Of a DNA stretch of 64,000 nt, positions 57,635 through 64,000 are shown in pieces. Positions within the stretch are counted from its first letter, which is position 1. Every line of letters starts with the position of its first letter. This DNA is from Gigaspora margarita (Eukaryota > Glomeromycota > Glomeromycetes > Diversisporales > Gigasporaceae). Made by a program: the position numbers and the translations under genes. The stretch covers positions 224,889-288,888 of the forward strand of contig WTPW01000068.1 of NCBI GenBank assembly GCA_009809945.1. Direction: 5' to 3'. Below the pieces are notes generated by a model. The model was not told where the DNA came from, made no database searches, and saw nothing but the letters and a program-made list of their open reading frames with translations.

Positions 57635-58310
57635 AAGTTTTTTTTTTGATGTCTAACTCAATCATGATACGAATGAATAATTTGTATCTAATAGTAATAG
57701 GTATTTATAATTTCAATTTGTGAATTCGTTGCTGTTTTTAATTCAAATAATTAATCAAGCAGATTTAGAGCCTTTGAGATAAAAAAGAAAAGAAAACAAC
57801 ATAGTATTCATATTGACAAAGTAAAATTAGTAAATTATTATGGAGAGAAAAAATAATGTGGTTGAAATAGCTAGTGTATGCAGAAAAGGTGCAAAGAATT
57901 TTAAATAGATATATGAAAATTGACAAACAAATATTAATGTTAAACTAATCCAAAAACAGGCAAAAAGCGGCCACTTCTAGCAGATAGACAAAAAGAAACT
58001 TTAACTACAAAAAGAAAACAACGCAGAAGTTTTTTTTGCTTAGATTTAGTTTTTTTCTAAAGCTAAGACTATTTAAAAAAGCAAAGATGAGGTGATAAAG
58101 TTATTGTAGTTGAAACGAAATATTGGAAAAGAAAAGCAAAGGAAAATTAACATTACTTATTCAATAGTTCTTTTTAATGAAGAAGGAAACTCTAGTAGAT
58201 ATTGGAGAAGTTGTTAGCCTAAAAAATCAGACAAAAAGTTTGAAAAAAAAATTAAGTTCTCATATTGTAGAAGCTGCTTTGTGAGATTAGTAGATGACTA
58301 GAAAAAAAAT

Positions 58311-58410
58311 CTTTGCTTGTTAGGTGATTCTTTAATTCTTAAAACTACTCTGATATAAAGGTATCATATCAGAATAGTTTTAAAAATTAGGAAGTCATCT
58401 AACAATCAAG
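58311..58410. mobile_element. Foldback MITE, copy 2
   Basis: Arms cttgttaggtgattctttaa and its complement near the right end (gaagtcatctaacaatcaag), about 48 bp each. The a/t-runs outside also pair (gaaaaaaaat / attttttttg). Confidence 0.7.
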
Positions 58411-58420
58411 AATTTTTTTT

Positions 58421-58713
58421 GAATACAATAACTCAATCATGATGCGAATGAAATAGCTTGTACATAATGTAAATGGGTATTTATGTTTTTTATTTGTGAG
58501 CTTATTTTGCCATTTTTATAGCTATTTTTAAAAGATATAAAAAAACGATTTCTATATACCCATATGGGGAATCAAAGAATCAAAAAACTGATTGAAGCAG
58601 GTTTTGAAAACTTTGAAAATCTTGCAAATTTCCCATAATTTGGTGATTTGCACCATTCTATATTTTTTTGAAAGCAGCTATAATTTGAATAATTAACTAC
58701 ATTATAAGGACTA
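58421..58713. other. Spacer between the foldback MITE and the hAT
   Basis: It shares actcaatcatgatgcgaatga and ggtatttatgttttttattt with the sequences following copies 1 and 3, so the MITEs sit in a larger repeated segment. Confidence 0.5.
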
Positions 58714-58721
58714 CTTGAGAA

Positions 58722-59437
58722 TAGTGTTCTGATCCGGGTAAGTATCACCTGGGTCACCCGCGGGTGGGCGGGTGACCCAGGTTGAATTATGGCCACCCGG
58801 GTGGTCAACCCGCGGGTCACTGTGGGTTACCCGTGGGTCAACCTGCAGGTCACCCACAAAGAGAAGGAGAGAAAAAGAAAGAAAGAGAGAAAAAAAGAGA
58901 GTGAGGAGTGAGCAAGGGGTAAAATAGCGTAAAACAGAGTTTTTTTTTTGTTTTTTTTTAAGTTTTTTTTAGGATTAGACTACCTACCCACGGGTGACCC
59001 ATAGCAAAATTCTTTTTGTTACATAGTATTTATCTGAGTCACCCGAGTGATCCAGCCACGGGTGACCCGTAGCAGAATTTTTCTATTACCTAGTATTTAC
59101 CTGGGTCACTCAGGTGACCCACCCACGGGTGACCCAGGTTGGGATTTTTGTGACAGGTCAGAACTATAGATAGGGGTGAAATTACTCTTCTTAATAAGAA
59201 GTTTTTGTTGAAATTGTTGAAATTAGTTGATGGTGAAATTGGTGAAGTTAGTTTTTCAATATAAAAAATTAATTTAAATTATGCCAAAAATTAATTAAAA
59301 CTAAGTTAAATCAAATACAATAATTGTTTTAGACTTAATTTATTGATTTATTAAAAATATTAAAATTATTGTTGAAATTATTGTAGAAATTAAAAAATTG
59401 AAAATGAATTTCACCCTCAACTATAGTCAGAACACTA
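58722..59437. mobile_element. hAT-like element (716 bp), perfect 8-bp duplication
   Basis: The ends are tagtgttctgatccgg and, as reverse complement, tagtgttctgactata. It is flanked by cttgagaa on both sides (58714-58721 and 59438-59445). Its left part holds gggtgacccgcgggt-type repeats; its right part holds aaattggtgaaattagttg repeats. It is related by ends and internal design to the 749-bp element at 18615-19363. Confidence 0.9.
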
Positions 59438-59512
59438 CTTGAGAATACCCAAGGAGTTAAAGATAAGAAGGCTTGCATAAATTTGTGAAATTAGGTGATC
59501 AGAGAAAAAAAA

Positions 59513-59613
59513 ACCTTGATTATTAGGTGATTCTCTGATTCTTAAAACTAATCTAATATAAAGTTATCATATTAGAATAGTTTTGAGAATTAGAAATCAC
59601 CTAACAATCGAGG
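59513..59613. mobile_element. Foldback MITE, copy 3
   Basis: Arms ccttgattattaggtgattc and gaaatcacctaacaatcgagg with long complementary interiors (cttaaaactaatctaatat / atattagaatagttttgag). Confidence 0.75.
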
Positions 59614-60148
59614 TTTTTTTTTTGACACAATAACTTGCGATGTATAGGTATTTATATTTTTTATTTATAAACTTGTTTTGCTATTTTTAATTCGAATAAT
59701 TAATACAGTACTCTTATATCTGTACTGGGCATGTTCTTGAATCTGGATTTAATTATTTATATTCAGATTTATTGCTAGATCCATTTAGTATTGTCAGGAT
59801 ATATCTGGTCTTTGTTTAGAAGCTGCTTGAGATAGAATTGGGCAACAAACCCTTTTTGCCAAATCTGAAAGTTTTAGATTTTGGATTATATAGGTTCCAA
59901 AATCTTACCCAAACCCTGAAGCCTCATTCTCCGAAACTGTTAAACTTAAATTTTTGTTAATATGATTAGGCTAATATACTAGCAGCTATTAGTAAGTAGA
60001 TTTAATTTTGGCATACAGTAAATATGATTGTAGTTGAAAATCGATTATAAGAATGTATCTTAAATTAAGCTATTAATAAACATGAAGGATTTTGGTACAT
60101 AATAAATATTATAGTTATGATTATAAATGAAATTATAGCAGATCAGTT
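59614..60148. other. AT-rich spacer
   Basis: Begins with sequence shared with the region after foldback copies 1 and 2. No gene. Confidence 0.4.
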
Positions 60149-60308
60149 GGTATAGGTGAGCAGATCTGTATAATAGGCCGAATTTAAAACCTATACTATA
60201 CCAATTGACTATAATTCCTAACCCTAACGCTAATATATATTATACTGGATCAGTATAGTATCAATTTAAAAATTTGGCCTATACTATACAGATCTGTTTA
60301 CTTATACC
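60149..60308. mobile_element. Foldback element (160 bp), target duplication not found
   Basis: The arms ggtataggtgagcagatctg and, as reverse complement, ggtataagtaaacagatctg are separated by a centre with tatactggatcagtatagta. The next element is inserted at its right end. Confidence 0.6.
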
Positions 60309-60555
60309 TAGTGTTCTGCAAACCTGATCCAAGATCTGAATGTGATCCGAATTCCAAAAATCAAGAATTCGGAATCAGTCTGTCATATTCAGATCTATAT
60401 AAAGATCTGAAAAGATCTGATCTATCATATATAAAGAGTCTGGTCAGGATCCAAAACTATATATGATCCGAATCTATACTTGGACCCATTTGAAATTTTG
60501 AATCAAATTCAGATCTTTAAAAATATCTGTCTGATCTGATTCGTGTAGATCACTA
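60309..60555. mobile_element. hAT-like MITE (247 bp)
   Basis: The ends are tagtgttctgcaaa and, as reverse complement, tagtgatctacacg. The flanks cttatacc and cctatacc are an 8-bp TSD with one mismatch. The interior is packed with agatctga / tcagatct motifs. Confidence 0.75.
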
Positions 60556-60696
60556 CCTATACCTGTGAAATACCTTCAAAACATCTGTAAAAATTTTTCA
60601 GCCAATTTGGTTAAGTTGTAGATATCTGGAATAATTAATATATAATTTAATAAGATTAGGTGACTAATATATTAAAATAAGATGAAATATTAGTAT

Positions 60697-61310
60697 GAAT
60701 TCCTATTCTTTGGCATAATTTATTTTTGCTCAAATAAAGCTTTTATTATTTCTAATTATTTTTAATAAAAATTTATTTTTAAAAAAATTGTGTAAATTTC
60801 CAATTTCTATTTTTTGGCATGATCTATTTTTACTCAAACAAAGCCTTTATTCAAATTTTAATTATTTTTTGACAAAAATTAGTTTTTAAAAACTTGTATA
60901 AAACTTTAATTTCTATTCTTGGCAAGTCCATTTTTATGCAAAAGAAGGCATTTATTTATTTTTAATTATTTTTTGTTACTTGTTGAAGATAAAAATTTAT
61001 TTTTAAAAAATTAAACTAAATTTCAATTCCTATTCTTTAGCAAGATTTATTTTTGTTTAAATAAAGGCATTTATTTATTTCTAATTATATTTCATTTCTT
61101 GTTGAAAATAAAAAATTTAGTTTTAAAAAATTAAACTAAATTTCAATTCCTATTCTTTAGCAAGATTTATTTTTGTTTAAATAAAGGCATTTATTTATTT
61201 CTAATTATATTTCATTTCTTGTTGAAAATAAAAAATTTAGTTTTAAAAAATTAAACTAAATTTTGATTCTTATTCTTTGTCAAGATCCATTTTTGTTAAA
61301 TGAAGTAGTA
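60697..61310. repeat. Tandem array of ~115-125 bp units
   Basis: About five units of the pattern ttcaattcctattctttggc, aagatttatttttg, aataaaggcatttatttattt, ctaattat, gttgaaaataaaaa and tttttaaaaaattaaactaaa. The units at 61021-61140 and 61141-61260 are identical over all 120 bp; the others are diverged. The reverse complement of the family occurs at 11340-11570. Confidence 0.9.
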
Positions 61311-61673
61311 ATTTGAACCAGTTGGGCTACAATTAGTTAACTACCCAAACTGAATAAATTTTGGATAACTGGTTGAATATGCTTAATCAGTTGACAAAAT
61401 GTAAAAGTAAGCAAGGCCATGAAATAAAAATGAATGAACATAGTAGATGAGCAAAATCAAAACAAAAATTTGAATAAAGGCTTGAGAATTTTCAAAAGTA
61501 AGATATAAAGTAATCTTAATTAGTTGCAATTGGTTTATACCAATATTTTGTTTGGTTAATCAATTAAGAAAAATTTTTTTAGTTCAAATCATTAAATAAA
61601 AGTATTTAATTATTTTTTATTTCTTGTTGAAAACAAAAAATATATAAATAAATATAAACATATAAAATTTTTT
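61311..61673. other. AT-rich spacer
   Basis: Nothing recognised apart from a caattagttg/ccaattaa-type motif cluster. Confidence 0.4.
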
Positions 61674-61684
61674 ACTTTAATTTT

Positions 61685-61688
<4 letters not shown>

Positions 61689-61719
<31 letters not shown>

Positions 61720-62485
61720 GTTAAGGTGCTCACTTTGGGAGTAAGGGTTTTATTCAAGATATTTTAGATTAAGGGTACCTACATGGAGGATACCTGACAT
61801 AGTACATTGACGAGAGTACAACTAGCCTCACCCGCAACTTTTGGTTGCCTATTTAAGTAGCCACCCGAAGGTCCTACCCTAGCTGTCATACCTGCAACCC
61901 GCATACCGGCATTGCCTATTTAAACCCTCTGATCATTGCCGTCTGCCAATCCCATCTTGTATCACTAGAACACAATCTGGATACTTTCCTACCTCCTTAG
62001 GACTAATTTATCCTCAGCGAGAGACCTGGTAAAGTGGCCCCTGTTCCACTCAGGTATCACCTACGCTTCAGTAACTTACGCTACAGCTTTACCTATATAC
62101 TTGCAGTTAGTGCTAACCATTAAACCCTACCGTTACCTACTTCTGCTCTTGCAGAGTTCACCGAACCCTAGTCACTACGTACACATTCCTCTTCTGGCTT
62201 TCCTGACCTGTTGTCTGCCTGCTCCCAATCCTTAGGCCCGGAAGGGTCAGTCAGCCCGGCTTTAAGAACTGAAAGGACTCCCTCCCCTTGGTACATGATG
62301 CCGTAACACATGTCCTTTTCCTCCGGTGCGACTCCGGCAGCCCGGTTGGTAGGGTCATCCCAACCCTCTTGTCATTGGCGTACTGGCCGGCCCATACACA
62401 CTATCCGATTCCTTTTCCGTATTACTGTCGAAAGCCCAGCTACTCTCTGCTCGGGACTTGCCAAGGGTTTCTGATCTTCAAGTTC
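61689..62485 (-). mobile_element. Poly(A) retroposon, copy 2 (5'-truncated, 797 bp)
   Basis: On the minus strand it aligns with 34895-35709 (shared landmarks: ggcaagcccxgag, ccaccggaggaaaaggacat-type, gcaagtatataggtaaagct, gatacaagatggg, gtttaaataggcaat, ctcgtcaatgtac, ttgaataaaa). The tail shows as a long T-run at 61689-61716. It is flanked by a perfect 15-bp repeat, actttaattttgttt (61674-61688 and 62486-62500). The tRNA-like head and about 200 bp of body are missing, as expected of incomplete target-primed reverse transcription. Open frames inside are not conserved with copy 1. Confidence 0.88.
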
Positions 62486-62500
62486 ACTTTAATTTTGTTT

Positions 62501-63060
62501 ATTATAATTCTTCATGCATTCTTAACAAATATTAATATCTTGATTAATTGAAATCCAAACCCAAGATTTTTAACTAGTCAACAAATTCATGATCATATTT
62601 AACTTTTTTAACAGCAGCATTTGTTCAAGTAATATATTTGTTATAAAAGTCTAATTTATATTTGATTCCTTTTTTGCATTTCTTGTTAAGATTTATTAGT
62701 TGATATAAATAGTTTGTTTTATAAATTTTCATACAAACTAAGTACACCAAACATGTTGAACAAGTATTCAAACAAAAATTTAAAATTGTTAACATTATTG
62801 TTAATTGTAAAATAATCATTATAATACAAAAATAGTATTTATTAATTATTTTTATTATATGAATTAGGAAAAATGTCATTGGCGACATGTTGCTATAGCG
62901 ACCCCTACATATGATCATATGATCGGCCAATCATTTTTAAGATTGACGATCATATAAATGATCTGTTTTTTTTTTTTTTTTTTAAATTTTTTTTAACACG
63001 ATTATTTTTTTTTTATTTTTTTTTTTTTAAATTTTTTTAATGCGAATATTTTTTTTCTTT
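62501..63060. other. AT-rich spacer with T-runs
   Basis: No gene. A short GC-richer patch at 62875-62935 contains gatcatatgatcggccaatc and overlaps a palindrome tatgatcatatgatc. Confidence 0.4.
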
Positions 63061-63064
63061 AGTC

Positions 63065-64000
63065 GTTTATATCTTGTCGTTGCTGGAGTCGTTGCTGGAG
63101 TCATTGCTGGATTCGTCGCTGGAGTCGCCGTTGGAGTCGTCGTCACTAGAGTCATCGTTGGAGCCTCTTTTCGGTAGTTCTTTCTGGAGGTTTGTAGTCT
63201 TTCAGTGGGTTCTTCTTGTCAATATTCGGTGGGTTCTTCTGGTAAGTTCTTCAGTGGTTCTTCGTTATTTTCGGTGGGCTCTTTTGTGGATTTTCGTCAT
63301 TTTTTCTCATCATTTTTCGGTGGATGATTTTGTCGTTTTGCAGTAGGTTCGTTTTTCTCTTCGTCAATTTTCAGTGGTTCTTCCGGTAAGTTCTTTGGTA
63401 GTTTCGCCGTTTTCGGTGGCTCTTTTGTGGATTTTTGTCATTTTTCGGTAGGTGATTTTGTCGTTTTGCGGTGGGTTTGTTTTTTGTCTCTTCGGCAATT
63501 TTCGGTGGTTCTTCGTTATTTTCGGTGGGTTCTTCTGGTAAGTTCTTTGGTGGTTTTTCTTCTTCGTTTTCTTCTTCGTCATTTTTTGGTGGGTAATTTT
63601 GTCATTTTTCGGTATGCTCGTTCTTTGTCTCTTCGTCAATTTTAAGTGGGTTCTTCTGGTAAGTTCTTCAGTGGTTCTTTGTCATTTTCAGTGGAGTTTT
63701 CAGTGGTCCTTCGTTGTTTTCGGTGGATTCTTCCAGTAAGTTCTTCGGTAGTCCTTCGTTGTTTTTTGGTGGGTAATTTTGTTGTTTTGCGGTGAGTTCG
63801 TTCCTTTGTCTCTTCAATTTTTGGTGGGTTCTTCTTGTAAATTCTGTCATTTTTCAGTATCTTTCTTGTCGTTTTTCAGTTCGTTCGTCACCGTATTCGT
63901 CTCATTTTCATTCTTCTTAGTCCCATTTTTCTTCCCGTTTTTCTTCCCGTTTTTCGCCCTGTTTTTCGCCCCATTTTCATTCCGTTTCTTCATATGTATT
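63065..64000. repeat. GT-rich minisatellite region
   Basis: It starts with seven copies of gctggagtcgtt-like 12-mers (63075-63165). Irregular repeats of ttttcggtgggttcttctgg, taagttcttcggtggt and ttcgtcattttt then run to the window end. Open frames on both strands are translations of the repeats with no domain. Confidence 0.8.

Noticed and set aside
63074-63346. Leucine/serine-rich repeat protein (LLESLLES...)
   Set aside because: It follows a 12-bp minisatellite, loses the pattern quickly and has no start context or domain; frames on both strands are equally open.

Overview
The window is eukaryotic and strongly AT-rich. Its few host genes are fungal in style: short GT–AG introns of 71–76 bp, a Sel1-repeat gene, a TKL-type protein kinase whose catalytic loop reads HADFHSGN and whose DFG motif reads DLG, and a sacsin-like gene. 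Together with degenerate tyrosine-recombinase retroelements and Helitron RepHel genes, this mix suggests an arbuscular-mycorrhizal (Glomeromycotina, Rhizophagus-like) fungus. That assignment is inference from protein families recognised by eye; no search was run.

Most of the window is transposable-element wreckage. From left to right: a GC-richer tandem array with a hairpin in each unit (1–2.56 kb); a decayed DIRS/Ngaro-like tyrosine-recombinase retroelement between 260-bp direct repeats (2.8–6.2 kb); a gapped tandem repeat (6.5–7.1 kb); a hAT element (7.8–8.7 kb); low-information DNA; a broken sacsin-like gene (12.05–13.95 kb); a hAT carrying a Harbinger-like MITE (16.5–17.75 kb); and a Helitron RepHel gene on the minus strand (17.8–32.3 kb). 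The RepHel gene is split by a 749-bp hAT and by a 9.1-kb Mutator-like stack that itself contains a 5.9-kb hAT, a 4.8-kb TIR element and several smaller elements.

Next come a small hAT, an unknown minus-strand gene remnant (33.5–34.6 kb) and a 1-kb poly(A) retroposon with a tRNA-like head and a 15-bp target-site duplication (34.7–35.7 kb). A satellite follows, interrupted by a 12.3-kb hAT-type element (36.79–49.05 kb). Inside that element is a tRNA-derived retroposon, inside which is a complete 9.56-kb Ty3/gypsy retrotransposon with both LTRs, inside whose gag is a 179-bp MITE. The gypsy element has an unusual Cys/His-rich block between protease and reverse transcriptase, and an extra ORF after integrase.

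The clearest host genes are at 51.8–55.0 kb: a three-repeat Sel1 protein and a three-exon TKL kinase, separated by a 952-bp assembly gap that lies between two copies of a short duplication. The right end holds a pogo-like MITE, foldback MITEs, two more hATs, a tandem repeat with an exact 120-bp duplication, a second copy of the 1-kb retroposon (reverse orientation) and a GT-rich minisatellite.

Most mobile elements here were delimited by their own termini plus target-site duplications (8 bp for the hATs, 9 bp for Mutator-like, TA, TTA or TTAA for the smaller ones, 15 bp for the retroposons). This allows the insertion order to be read directly. No prokaryotic operon, CRISPR array or intact autonomous transposon was found.
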